From NCBI RefSeq assembly GCF_900446695.1, contig NZ_UAVP01000008.1, positions 124,001 to 188,000 of the forward strand: 64,000 nt of DNA. Reading direction: 5' to 3'. Origin of the DNA: Capnocytophaga sputigena (GTDB lineage Bacteria > Bacteroidota > Bacteroidia > Flavobacteriales > Flavobacteriaceae). The notes under the pieces were generated by a model. The model was given only the letters and a program-made list of their open reading frames with translations, made no database searches and was not told where the DNA came from. A program made the position numbers and the translations under genes. Shown here piece after piece: positions 1-7,899 of the stretch. Within the stretch, counting starts at the first letter, position 1. Each line of letters begins with the position of its first letter.

Positions 1-52
1 AACTAAATGAACTTACCCTTACTTTCTTTGCAAAACATTTATAATAAACTAT

Positions 53-517
53 ATGAAACACTTAATTATCTTCTTATTATTCCCATTCTTAGCTGCGGCA
101 CAACCTATTATTAGCTGTACAGATATGATAAAACCTTATGCTGATTTTGAGAGTCCATTGGCTTTTGAAGAGACTGTAGCAGCACTTCAGAAAACACTGA
201 ACAGCAAAGGGATTACCATTTTTGCTACTATCGAACACCACAAGGCAGCCGAGGCAGTAGGCGAAAATATGCAGCCCGCGACTGTACTTATAGTGGGCAA
301 CCCCAAAGTAGGTACTGCTCTAATGCAAGAAAACCCTCGCTTGGCTATTGAACTTCCTTTGAAAATTCTCATCTACAAGGAGGAAAAAATTGTACGCATA
401 CGCTACGAGAAAATCTCTGCTATCGCCGAAAAATACCATATAAAGCAAAACTTCGCTACGGCAGAAAAGATAGACACCGCAATGCAACATTTGATTAAAT
501 TAGCAATTGAAAAATAA
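53..517 (+). CDS. DUF302-family exported protein
   Basis: A 154-residue protein with a short Sec signal peptide (residues 1-16, hydrophobic core LIIFLLFPFLAAA, likely cleavage after AAA-Q). The mature part matches the DUF302 layout: a segment SPLAFEETVAALQKTLNSKG, then a strand resembling ATVLIVGNPKVGTALMQENP, then LPLKILIYKE. DUF302 proteins are small alpha/beta domains of unknown biochemical role, often periplasmic. The start is the only ATG that supplies a signal peptide. The gene stands alone and is followed by a degenerate terminator-like hairpin at 565-610. Family call is by motif memory; function is unknown. Confidence 0.8.
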   Translation: MKHLIIFLLFPFLAAAQPIISCTDMIKPYADFESPLAFEETVAALQKTLNSKGITIFATIEHHKAAEAVGENMQPATVLIVGNPKVGTALMQENPRLAIELPLKILIYKEEKIVRIRYEKISAIAEKYHIKQNFATAEKIDTAMQHLIKLAIEK

Positions 518-564
518 GCAAATTAGGTCGTAGCACGAGTCATAGCACAACACACAATAAAACA

Positions 565-610
565 ACTCCCCGTAGCGCAAACAGCCTATGCAGCTGGCAC
601 CACTGGGAGT
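565..610 (+). terminator. Degenerate hairpin terminator after the DUF302 gene
   Basis: ACTCCC at 565-570 pairs with GGGAGT at 605-610 and is followed by TTTT. The interior is only partly complementary. The whole 46-base stretch aligns base by base with the much better hairpin at 4522-4567, so it looks like a decayed copy of the same element. Confidence 0.5.
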
Positions 611-722
611 TTTAGTATTATTGATTTTATTTAGGCATGTCACGCGAAACCCTTAGCCGTTTGTATTTTGCCTTATCCCAAAAAAAATGATATACCTCTC
701 AGCAATATACATATTTTAGATG

Positions 723-730
723 TATCTTTG
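723..730 (+). promoter_or_regulatory. -7 promoter box (TATCTTTG)
   Basis: TATCTTTG fits the Bacteroidota primary-sigma -7 consensus TAnnTTTG and lies 25 bases before the ATG of the DJ-1/tannase gene at 756. Confidence 0.7.
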
Positions 731-755
731 CCCCGAATTTTAAAAAGAAAAAACA

Positions 756-2861
756 ATGAAAAAATTAGTAGTATTGCTCACCCTTATCTACAGTGTAGCT
801 GGGGTAGCACAGAACAAAAAAGTACTTTTTGTAGTAACAAACCATACCCAACTGGGAAATACAGGTGAAACTACAGGCTATTTTCTATCGGAAGTGACTC
901 ACCCCTTAGAAGTGCTTACTGAGGCTGGCTATAAGGTCGATTTTGTAAGTCCGAAAGGTGGTAGCACTACTGCCTATGGTGTGAAGTTAGACGACCCTAT
1001 CAATAAAAAATATTGGGAAAGTACCGACTATCAAAAACAATTAGCTCATACCCTTGCCCCTTCGCAGGTAAAAGCTAAGGACTATGCCGCTATCTTTTAT
1101 GCAGGAGGACACGGCACAATGTGGGATTTTGCCAGCAGTGAAGCCCTTGCCAAAATAGCCCAACAGATTTACGAAAAAGGAGGTGTAGTAGCTGCAGTGT
1201 GCCACGGGCCATCGGGTTTAGTGAATATTAAGCTCTCTAACGGCAAATATTTAGTAAGTGGCAAAACTTTGAGTCCTTTCACCAATGAAGAAGAAGAGGC
1301 TGTAAAACTCAGCCAAGTAGTGCCTTATTCGTTAGAAAACAAGCTCAAAGAGCGCGGGGCTATCATTGATAAAGCGGGCTTGTGGCAAGACAAAGTGAGC
1401 GTAGATAATCGCGTAATTACAGGGCAAAACCCGCAATCAGCTAAGAGTGTAGGCGAAGCAATCTTAAAAGAACTGCAAAAATCACCTCTCCGCTTTGATG
1501 CTACTAAATACACTACCCAGCAAGTAACACAAGGTAACCAGACTCTTGCAGTACGTGCCTATGAAGGAATTGTATATGTAGCCAATCCAGTAGAAGAACA
1601 ATACCAACAACTCAATATCTACATTCCTGAAGCCTACTTCAATGGCGAAACAATCAACGGCTTTAACGCTCAAACTGCCCCTATCTTCTTTCCTAATGGT
1701 GTAGGAGGCTATATGCCTGCCAAGCCTCTTTCGCTTACCGGAGGTAAGTTTAAAGACACAAATAATTCGCTTATTATGGCTCTTAGCAAAGGTTTTGTGG
1801 TTGCCTCACCTGGTGCGCGCGGGCGTACCTCGGCTACCGGCAAAGCCCCCGCTGTGATTGTAGACCTAAAAGCTGCCGTGCGTTACCTCAAATACAACGA
1901 TAAAGAAATACCAGGCGATGCCAATAAAATCATTTCTAATGGTACGAGTGCAGGAGGCGCCTCATCTGCCCTTTTAGGAGCTTCGGGCGACCAAGCCGAT
2001 TACGAGCCTTACTTAAAGGAATTAGGTGCTGCCCCTGCTACCGATGCTATTTTTGCCGTATCAGCCTACTGCCCTATTACCAACTTAGAGAACGCCGATA
2101 AAGCCTATGAATGGCAGTTTGGTAACCTTAGTCAGTATAAAACGATGGAGGTTTCTATGCTTGATTACAACGTACAACGCACTTATAAGACAGGGACTTT
2201 TACCGCTGAGCAAGCTAAAGTTTCTGCTGACCTTAGAAAAGACTTCCCCGCTTACCTCAATAGTCTAAAGCTAAAAGACAGTAAAGGCAAACAGCTTACT
2301 CTAAACTCCAAAGGCGAAGGTAGCTTTAAAGAACTACTAAAACAAACGATTATAGCTGCTGCTGAAAAAGCACAAAAAGAAGGTACTGATCTTAGTCAAT
2401 ATTCTTTCCTTACCCTTAAAAACGGTAAAGTTACGGCTATCAATTGGGAAGGCTACATCACTTATATGGAGCGACACAAAAGTCCTCCAGCCTTCGATGC
2501 CCTCGACCTAAGCACAGGAGAGAACCAACTCTTTGGCGATAGCACCACCGATAAAAAGCATTTCACCCCTTATGCTTTTAAGAACAGTATTGTAGAGAGC
2601 CAAATGGCAGATGCCAATATCGTAAAACTGATGAACCCAATGAGTTTTATAGGTAAAAAGAATGCTCATTTGCCAAAATATTGGCGCATACGCCACGGGG
2701 CTAAGGACAGTGATACCTCAGCAGCTATATCCTTAATTCTTGCTACTACACTCCAAAATCACCGCTACGCTGTAGATTATGCCCTCCCTTGGGATAAACC
2801 TCATAGTGGTGATTACGACCTCGAAGAACTCTTCGATTGGGCTGAGAAAATTAGTAAATAA
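756..2861 (+). CDS. Secreted DJ-1/PfpI - tannase-like alpha/beta-hydrolase fusion
   Basis: A 701-residue exported protein with two enzyme domains. Residues 1-18 form a signal peptide. Residues about 22-245 are a DJ-1/PfpI (HchA-like) class I amidotransferase fold with the nucleophile elbow AVCHGP, Cys149, and a GGHG loop near 117-120. Residues about 250-701 look like subtype B tannase, an alpha/beta hydrolase: the elbow GTSAGG puts the serine nucleophile at 398, and the C-terminal KDSDTSAA and DKPHSGDYD segments supply plausible catalytic Asp and His. Tannases hydrolyse galloyl esters, but the real substrate here is unknown. The N-terminal domain may be a glyoxalase or chaperone-like module. 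It is preceded by a TATCTTTG box and followed by a strong hairpin, so it is monocistronic. Both domain calls are by motif; the fusion is read directly from one uninterrupted frame. Confidence 0.85.
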   Translation: MKKLVVLLTLIYSVAGVAQNKKVLFVVTNHTQLGNTGETTGYFLSEVTHPLEVLTEAGYKVDFVSPKGGSTTAYGVKLDDPINKKYWESTDYQKQLAHTLAPSQVKAKDYAAIFYAGGHGTMWDFASSEALAKIAQQIYEKGGVVAAVCHGPSGLVNIKLSNGKYLVSGKTLSPFTNEEEEAVKLSQVVPYSLENKLKERGAIIDKAGLWQDKVSVDNRVITGQNPQSAKSVGEAILKELQKSPLRFDATKYTTQQVTQGNQTLAVRAYEGIVYVANPVEEQYQQLNIYIPEAYFNGETINGFNAQTAPIFFPNGVGGYMPAKPLSLTGGKFKDTNNSLIMALSKGFVVASPGARGRTSATGKAPAVIVDLKAAVRYLKYNDKEIPGDANKIISNGTSAGGASSALLGASGDQADYEPYLKELGAAPATDAIFAVSAYCPITNLENADKAYEWQFGNLSQYKTMEVSMLDYNVQRTYKTGTFTAEQAKVSADLRKDFPAYLNSLKLKDSKGKQLTLNSKGEGSFKELLKQTIIAAAEKAQKEGTDLSQYSFLTLKNGKVTAINWEGYITYMERHKSPPAFDALDLSTGENQLFGDSTTDKKHFTPYAFKNSIVESQMADANIVKLMNPMSFIGKKNAHLPKYWRIRHGAKDSDTSAAISLILATTLQNHRYAVDYALPWDKPHSGDYDLEELFDWAEKISK

Positions 2862-2870
2862 ACGCATAAA

Positions 2871-2902
2871 ATCCCTCGTGTAGTACCTGCTACACGGGGG
2901 AT
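2871..2902 (+). terminator. Rho-independent terminator
   Basis: ATCCCTCGTGTAG and CTACACGGGGGAT form a 13-base stem with one G-T pair around a short loop, just after the fusion hydrolase gene. The trailing tract is TCTTAGTT. Confidence 0.75.
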
Positions 2903-2993
2903 TCTTAGTTATTGAACTACCTAATAATTCATTATAAAATTACATTGTGCAAAATTTATTTGTAAAAAATTTTGTTGTTTAAAATATTTATTA

Positions 2994-3001
2994 TACTTTT
3001 G
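2994..3001 (+). promoter_or_regulatory. -7 promoter box of ohrR-ohr
   Basis: TACTTTTG, with TTG triplets about 19 bases upstream (2972-2974). The box ends only 19 bases before the ohrR ATG, so the leader is short and an OhrR operator would have to overlap the promoter. Confidence 0.65.
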
Positions 3002-3020
3002 CCCCCGAAATCAAGAAGTG

Positions 3021-3446
3021 ATGATAGAAGAAAACTTACAATTAAGTGCTCAGGTATGCTTTCCGCTCTATGCGGCTTCGCGTAAGATTACACAGCAATA
3101 TGCTAAATATCTTACCCCCTTAGACCTTACCTATCCGCAGTATTTGGTACTTTTAGTGCTCAGAGAAGAAGGCTCTCTCACGGTGAATGCCATAGGAGAA
3201 AGGCTCTACTTAGACAGTGGTACCCTTACCCCTTTGCTTAAGCGAATGGAAGCCAAAGAATTGCTCACTCGTATCCGCTGCAAGAAGGACGAACGCATTA
3301 TGTGGATAGCACTGACCGAAAAGGGGCAACAGCTACAAGAAACCATCAAAGACATTCCTTCGCGATTGAAAGAGTCAATAGCACTTACCGCTGAAGAATT
3401 AGAGACTCTTAGGACATTAGTAAACAAATTATTAAATCATAAATAA
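3021..3446 (+). CDS. ohrR: OhrR, organic-peroxide-sensing MarR-family repressor
   Basis: A 141-residue winged-helix regulator. The N-terminal QVCFPLYAASR segment carries the reactive cysteine that in OhrR is oxidised by organic hydroperoxides. The DNA-binding region with LTYPQYLVLLVL, ERLYLDSGTLTPLLKRMEA and CKKDER is the classical OhrR signature. An in-frame GTG sits at 3018 directly before the ATG at 3021; I chose the ATG. The gene is 12 bases upstream of ohr on the same strand, the standard sensor-effector operon. By analogy the reduced protein would repress both genes, and peroxide would release it. No second redox cysteine is obvious at the C-terminus, so it is probably the one-Cys type; Cys at about residue 91 (RIRCKKDE) could also participate. 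Confidence 0.92.
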   Translation: MIEENLQLSAQVCFPLYAASRKITQQYAKYLTPLDLTYPQYLVLLVLREEGSLTVNAIGERLYLDSGTLTPLLKRMEAKELLTRIRCKKDERIMWIALTEKGQQLQETIKDIPSRLKESIALTAEELETLRTLVNKLLNHK

Positions 3447-3458
3447 AAAAGAAGACAG

Positions 3459-3881
3459 ATGACAGCAATGTACACAGCAGTGGCTACCGCTACCGGAGCC
3501 CCTAATAGAAAAGTAACTTCCGACAATGGCGTATTAAGCCTCGAACTTCGCTCTCCTAAAGCCTTAGGAGGAGCTAATGATGATTATACCAATCCAGAGC
3601 AACTCTTTGCAGCAGGGTATGCAGCTTGTTTTGATACCGCACTGAACTTGGTTATTAAGCAAGCTAAAGTAACCACAGGGGTAACTACTGTAACAGCACA
3701 CGTATCTATAGGAAAGCTTGATACTGGTGGTTTTATCTTTGCTGTAACCTTACAAGTGAATGTACCTGGGGTATCACTTGAGCAAGCCAAAGAACTTGCG
3801 GACAAAGCACACCAAGTATGTCCGTATTCTAACTCTACTCGTGGGAATATAGAAGTAACTACAGAGGTAACAAACAACTAA
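3459..3881 (+). CDS. ohr: Organic hydroperoxide resistance protein Ohr (OsmC family)
   Basis: A 140-residue thiol peroxidase that reduces organic hydroperoxides. Both active-site cysteines are in place: Cys57 in GYAACFDTAL and Cys121 in VCPYSNSTRGN, and NPEQLFAAGYAACF is the family signature. Length is normal for Ohr. It lies 12 bases after ohrR and 18 bases before the nitroreductase, so the three genes are probably one redox-stress transcript. Confidence 0.95.
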   Translation: MTAMYTAVATATGAPNRKVTSDNGVLSLELRSPKALGGANDDYTNPEQLFAAGYAACFDTALNLVIKQAKVTTGVTTVTAHVSIGKLDTGGFIFAVTLQVNVPGVSLEQAKELADKAHQVCPYSNSTRGNIEVTTEVTNN

Positions 3882-3899
3882 TTATAAGAAATAGAAAAT

Positions 3900-4493
3900 A
3901 TGAATTTTTTAGAAATCGCACAAAAGAGATATGCTGCCAAAGCATATCGCAATGAGAAGATAAGTGAAGCTAAAATCAAAGAATTGGCAGAAATTCTCCG
4001 CTTATCTCCTTCTTCAGTAAATAGTCAGCCTTGGAAATTTGCTATCATAGGTGATGAAGCCCTCAAAGCCGACTTGGCAGCGCATTCATTCTTCAACGAA
4101 CAGAAGATAAAAGAGGCTAGTCACCTCATCGTGTTTTTCGCTTATGATGATACAGCCGCTTTTGAAAACCATTTCAAAGCCAATCAGCCACAACCTGTAG
4201 TAGATTATTACGAAAGTGTAAAAGCTGGTGATGATGAAAAAGCGAAGGCGTGGTTTCAAAAACAAGTGTATTTGGCAACAGGTTTCTTTGTAGCCGCTTG
4301 TGGAGCAGAGGGTATCGATGCCACCCCTATGGAAGGAATTGATACGGCTTATTACACTGAAAAATTGCAAGTAAAAGGCTGTAAAGCGGTACTTGCTGTA
4401 GCAGTAGGCTATCACAGTGAAGCCGATGGCAACCACCCAAGTAAGACTCCTAAGAAGAGACTTCCACTGGAAGAAGTAGTGGAAATTCGTTAA
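3900..4493 (+). CDS. NfsB-like FMN nitroreductase family protein
   Basis: A 197-residue nitroreductase-fold flavoenzyme. RYAAKAYRNEKIS near the N-terminus and LSPSSVNSQPWKF are the FMN-binding signatures, and the C-terminal part (GCKAVLAVAVGYHSEAD, then PKKRLPLEEVV) matches NfsB-like NAD(P)H nitroreductases/dihydropteridine reductases. Such enzymes are cytosolic dimers reducing nitroaromatics or quinones. Its position 18 bases after ohr suggests peroxide-linked expression, although read-through has not been shown. The true substrate cannot be read from sequence. Confidence 0.88.
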   Translation: MNFLEIAQKRYAAKAYRNEKISEAKIKELAEILRLSPSSVNSQPWKFAIIGDEALKADLAAHSFFNEQKIKEASHLIVFFAYDDTAAFENHFKANQPQPVVDYYESVKAGDDEKAKAWFQKQVYLATGFFVAACGAEGIDATPMEGIDTAYYTEKLQVKGCKAVLAVAVGYHSEADGNHPSKTPKKRLPLEEVVEIR

Positions 4494-4521
4494 TTAGGTT
4501 GTAATAGATAGACAATAAACA

Positions 4522-4567
4522 ACTCCCCGTAATGCAAACTGCCTATGTAGCTTGCATCACGGGGAGT
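4522..4567. terminator. Strong terminator hairpin between convergent genes
   Basis: A near-perfect 19-base stem (ACTCCCCGT..ATGCAA paired with TTGCAT.ACGGGGAGT) with TTTT on the plus side and an A-rich plus flank that gives a short T tract on the minus side. It lies between the nitroreductase (plus) and the CPBP protease (minus) and could serve both. The half-decayed copy is at 565-610. Confidence 0.85.
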
Positions 4568-4570
4568 TTT

Positions 4571-4654
4571 CGTAACTCGTCTCTCGTCATTCGTCTCTCG
4601 TCATTCGTCTCTCGTAACTCGTCTCTCGTCATTCGTCTCTCGTCATTCGTAACT
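4571..4654. repeat. 14-bp tandem repeat, six units, running into a coding end
   Basis: Six 14-base units of the types CGTAACTCGTCTCT (A) and CGTCATTCGTCTCT (B) in the order A-B-B-A-B-B', the last ending CGTAACT; the array is thus also two 42-base units. The right-hand 26 bases overlap the last codons of the minus-strand CPBP gene, whose C-terminal RMTRDE is encoded by the repeat. Diverged units of the same family occur at about 56160-56191. Confidence 0.85.
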
Positions 4655-5477
4655 TCCTCAGCCATAAACCTACACCGAGATACAACAGACAAGGGATAAT
4701 CCCCGAAACTGGCGAAATGAGTATCTCTCTACCCGCTTCTATAAAAATATGCTTGTCGTATATCAGGCTGTTGATAGTCGTATCCTCAATAGCGTGCATC
4801 CACACCCCAGCCCATATCGACTTTGTAAGGCGGAAAAGTTCGGTATACATCACTGTCCACGAGGTGCAGCACACTAATGCCATTACGCAAAAAGTAACCT
4901 TATCATAAGGGAATACCGCAAATAGCTGTTCAGGTTTTAGGAAGTAGAAAAAGTAAGGCAAATGCCACGAACACCACACTACCCCCACAATGAGATAGAG
5001 CCACACGTCTTTAATTTTCAAACTGAGCAAACGAGCCGTAAGATACCCCCGCCACGACGATTCTTCAAAGAAATTCTTTACAAATTCGGCTACTACAAAA
5101 ATACCAAAGCCCGCAAAATAGTCCGTCCACCGGATTTGCACGTCCAGCCAGCCTAACAACTCGCCTATAAGCAGGGTAATGGCAATCACCGCAGGGTAAA
5201 TAAGGGTTGCCACTCCATACCAACGCAGGTTTTTCTTGATAAGCGGACGCAACCCTGCATCGCTCCAACCATCGCCCATAAAGGCGCGCAACAAGAGCCA
5301 AGTAAGCAGGGGAGCCACTATAAAAATACCCATTCCGCTAGTACCATTATTAGTATCGCTGAAATCGCCTGTCGTTTCACCCGTAAGCGAATCTACCCAT
5401 ACGCCCACCCAGCCACAACTGAGGGCTACGAAAATAAAAATACATAAATTCCTAATGGTTCGTGCTTGATGCTTCAT
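4629..5477 (-). CDS. CPBP-family intramembrane glutamic endopeptidase
   Basis: A 282-residue polytopic membrane protein with about seven or eight hydrophobic segments. The Abi/CPBP (CAAX protease-like) motifs are present: EExxWR as E138-E139-S-S-W142-R143, WHLPYFF with His173, and a third motif near GVWMHAIEDT. This family cleaves within membranes; in bacteria roles include bacteriocin self-immunity, but no bacteriocin gene is seen here. The last few codons lie inside the 14-bp repeat array at 4571-4654, so the C-terminus has probably been replaced by repeat expansion. It is divergent from the LuxR-type regulator and the two promoters nearly touch (5496-5514). Confidence 0.87.
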   Translation of the reverse strand: MKHQARTIRNLCIFIFVALSCGWVGVWVDSLTGETTGDFSDTNNGTSGMGIFIVAPLLTWLLLRAFMGDGWSDAGLRPLIKKNLRWYGVATLIYPAVIAITLLIGELLGWLDVQIRWTDYFAGFGIFVVAEFVKNFFEESSWRGYLTARLLSLKIKDVWLYLIVGVVWCSWHLPYFFYFLKPEQLFAVFPYDKVTFCVMALVCCTSWTVMYTELFRLTKSIWAGVWMHAIEDTTINSLIYDKHIFIEAGREILISPVSGIIPCLLYLGVGLWLRKLRMTRDE

Positions 5478-5495
5478 CTTTTAAAAATATTTGAT

Positions 5496-5503
5496 TATCT
5501 TTG
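5496..5503 (+). promoter_or_regulatory. -7 promoter box for the LuxR-type regulator
   Basis: TATCTTTG at 5496-5503. A TTG codon inside it (5501) opens a longer frame, but transcription would start downstream of the box, so that TTG cannot be the start. Confidence 0.7.
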
Positions 5504-5506
5504 GCG

Positions 5507-5514
5507 CAAAATTA
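5507..5514 (-). promoter_or_regulatory. -7 promoter box for the CPBP protease gene
   Basis: CAAAATTA on the plus strand is TAATTTTG on the minus strand, fitting TAnnTTTG, 30 bases upstream of the CPBP start. It lies four bases from the divergent box at 5496-5503. Confidence 0.5.
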
Positions 5515-5560
5515 CGGCGGTGCGCATCACTACACAATACTGAATAATAACCATTTTGAA

Positions 5561-6205
5561 ATGACAACCGATAAAAGCATAGAGGAAATAGCACAGGAAT
5601 ACATTCCACACTTAAAAATCTTAGAACAAGCAGGGAGTTTTGCCGTTTTTCTATCGGATAAATTCGGGCATTACTATTATGTAACCGAATATATTGAAGC
5701 ATCTCAAGAGCTCAATATTGAGAAATTGGTACATCCTGATGATTTAGAGGTGGTAAGAAGAATTGATAAAAAAGTATGGGAGTTTTTAGACACACTCCCC
5801 AAGGAAGAAAAGCTCACTTACAAATACATCTATGAAATGAGAGTCTTGGATAGAGGGAAATATGTACGAATGATTTACCAAATGCGTATATTGGCATTCA
5901 AAGACGATAATTTTTTGGCTATGGGTATGATAGACCTCGCTCCCGAGCAATCGGCAAACACTTCAGTGCGTTTTCAGATAAAAAACTGTCTTACCGATGA
6001 AGTAGTACCTTTTGTTATCGAAAGTGCTACCGATGTCCTGCTCACTCCGCGCGAAAGAGAGATACTCGCCCTTGCCAAAGAAGGAATGTTCAGCAAAGAA
6101 ATCTCCGAAAAACTGAACATCAGCATACATACCGTAAACCGCCACCGCCAAAATATCCTCGAAAAACTACAAGTAGATAATATAATTGAAGCCATAAGGT
6201 CGTAA
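5561..6205 (+). CDS. LuxR/FixJ-type HTH transcriptional regulator with PAS-like sensor
   Basis: A 214-residue regulator. The C-terminal 60 residues are a textbook LuxR HTH (LLTPREREILALAKEGMFSKEI...HTVNRHRQNILEKL). The N-terminal about 140 residues resemble a PAS-type sensor (LEQAGSFAVFLSDKFGHYYYV... then YKYIYEMRVLDRGKYVRMIYQM), a layout seen in Bacteroidota LuxR proteins. The ATG at 5561 was chosen because the longer frame starts at a TTG inside the -7 promoter box. It is divergent from the CPBP gene and may regulate it, which is inference only. No phosphoacceptor receiver domain is present, so it is not a standard response regulator. Confidence 0.85.
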   Translation: MTTDKSIEEIAQEYIPHLKILEQAGSFAVFLSDKFGHYYYVTEYIEASQELNIEKLVHPDDLEVVRRIDKKVWEFLDTLPKEEKLTYKYIYEMRVLDRGKYVRMIYQMRILAFKDDNFLAMGMIDLAPEQSANTSVRFQIKNCLTDEVVPFVIESATDVLLTPREREILALAKEGMFSKEISEKLNISIHTVNRHRQNILEKLQVDNIIEAIRS

Positions 6206-6274
6206 CACAACACGCTGTAAATAAAAACTCTATGTTTGTACAAACAAATAATTGATTTATTAACTAATTATTCG

Positions 6275-6282
6275 TATCTTTG
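6275..6282 (+). promoter_or_regulatory. -7 promoter box (TATCTTTG)
   Basis: TATCTTTG, 21 bases before the ATG at 6304. The TTG at 6280 that extends the frame lies within the box. Confidence 0.7.
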
Positions 6283-6303
6283 CGGGGTGTAAAATGGAAT
6301 ATT

Positions 6304-7851
6304 ATGTTGAAACAATTGACCTTTATCGCAACTTTGTTGTTTGCCTTATGGGGGCAAGCACAGACAGAAACCAGCTTCCGCCATATAGATGTCCTTGCCT
6401 ATAATACTGAGGGAGATCTCTATTTTTATTGGCAAAAAGGGAAAGATAAGTTCTTAGAGCTGGATCTTGACTACGAGGAAGATGAAAAAGCAGATTATAA
6501 GCAAGAACTCTACGATCTTAAGTTGACTTATAATGATAAGGAGGATTGGGAGACTCTGAAGGATATAAAAAGAGGAGAGAAGAAAATTATCTATCTCAAA
6601 GATATTCAACGTACTACTCTAAAGGATTTTGTAGGAAAAACCTTTAAGACACTTCCGCCTATCTATGACAAGAATACCCAAACAATTCTCAAGATACTTA
6701 ACCCACAATTGGCATTACTATGTGATATAGATATAGAAGAAAAAGACCCTTATCAAGATAGGGATTATTATTCACTGCGTGCTATCAACTTGGGAAAGGG
6801 TAGGAATATATACCTCTTGAGTGATAATAGTTATATAGAAGGATTTATAGTACCTTTGAAGGATAAAACCCTATTCTTGAACGACAGAGAGACGACAAAA
6901 CTTATGGTAACTCAATATCCTTCATCTTATAAAGATGATTTCATAAATTATAAGCCAAAAGAATATATGTTACTTCGTCCTAAAGGCAAGCGCTATGAAC
7001 TTATTAATATCTATAAGCAAAAAGTACTTTCGGGTAGATATGATACGATCTATTATAACGAATTTGGCATAATAGGCAAAAGAGGGCGTAAGTATGTACT
7101 CTACGACAGTTATTTACAAAAAAAGAAATTCAAAGGGATGCAAAGTGTCTATTTCTACCGAGATGGGATAGAGATGCTTAATAGAGAGGGAGCAGGCTAT
7201 TACCAGATAAGTGGAGAGCGAATAGAGGCGTTTCCTAAAATCGTTTATTCCCTCTGTGGTACAGTGCATGAGAAGAGCTATTCATTGGAAAAAGACCCTA
7301 ATAAGAGAGAATACCCATACTATATACTTTATAGTTCTGGAGGTTTTGCTTCTGAGTATGAAGCTAAGAAGGAGCATTATCTCTCGGATAGAGGTGCTGA
7401 GGAAACTCTTTCGTTTGTCAATGGTAAACATCGTATTGTATGGGACGAGAATGACTCTTTTACGGGCACTATCTATCCCCACCCTGAGCTTATACGAGTA
7501 CAACAAGGCAATAAGTATGGACTTTTTGGCTACACCTACCAAGAGAAGTTGGAAGGGGGCGACTATATAGAGATAGAGCTGGAAGGAAGTCCTTTTTATA
7601 AGCGTATGCTGCGTGTATATCCTGATGTATATCTATTAGGAGATGAGCTACTCCCCATTATTTATGACAATATAGAACAACAAAAGGATGGACTTATCTA
7701 CATCTACAAAGATCATAAAATAGGTATATACCCCCAGCAGAAAAAAGTGGTATATGAAAAAATAACACCTCAAACTTCTTCATTCTATAAGATTATCAAA
7801 AACGGTAAAGAGGGGTACTTGGACATAAGAACTATGAGGGAGTATTACTAA
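6304..7851 (+). CDS. Exported WG-repeat-like protein of unknown function
   Basis: A 515-residue protein with a signal peptide (MLKQLTFIATLLFALWGQAQ, probable cleavage at AQ-TET). The body is rich in Tyr, Lys and Asp and contains several short units of the type YELINIYKQKVLSGRYDTIY / YVLYDSYLQKKKFKG / KYGLFGYTYQEKLEG / GIYPQQKKVVYEKI. They resemble degenerate WG repeats, a beta-structured module of unknown role. There is no enzymatic motif, lipobox or sorting domain. The ATG at 6304 gives the signal peptide; the upstream TTG falls in the promoter. The family call is tentative. Confidence 0.7.
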   Translation: MLKQLTFIATLLFALWGQAQTETSFRHIDVLAYNTEGDLYFYWQKGKDKFLELDLDYEEDEKADYKQELYDLKLTYNDKEDWETLKDIKRGEKKIIYLKDIQRTTLKDFVGKTFKTLPPIYDKNTQTILKILNPQLALLCDIDIEEKDPYQDRDYYSLRAINLGKGRNIYLLSDNSYIEGFIVPLKDKTLFLNDRETTKLMVTQYPSSYKDDFINYKPKEYMLLRPKGKRYELINIYKQKVLSGRYDTIYYNEFGIIGKRGRKYVLYDSYLQKKKFKGMQSVYFYRDGIEMLNREGAGYYQISGERIEAFPKIVYSLCGTVHEKSYSLEKDPNKREYPYYILYSSGGFASEYEAKKEHYLSDRGAEETLSFVNGKHRIVWDENDSFTGTIYPHPELIRVQQGNKYGLFGYTYQEKLEGGDYIEIELEGSPFYKRMLRVYPDVYLLGDELLPIIYDNIEQQKDGLIYIYKDHKIGIYPQQKKVVYEKITPQTSSFYKIIKNGKEGYLDIRTMREYY

Positions 7852-7899
7852 AAATCTATTTGGAAATAAAATCAAAAAAACTAAAAATAAGAATTACAA

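Noticed and set aside
3018-3020. GTG at 3018 as the ohrR start
   Set aside because: An ATG follows at once and needs no additional residue.
5501-5560. Longer N-terminus of the LuxR-type regulator from TTG 5501
   Set aside because: The TTG lies within the -7 box TATCTTTG; transcription would start after it. The same argument removed extensions at 6280, 18252, 35090, 35883, 36824 and 39373.
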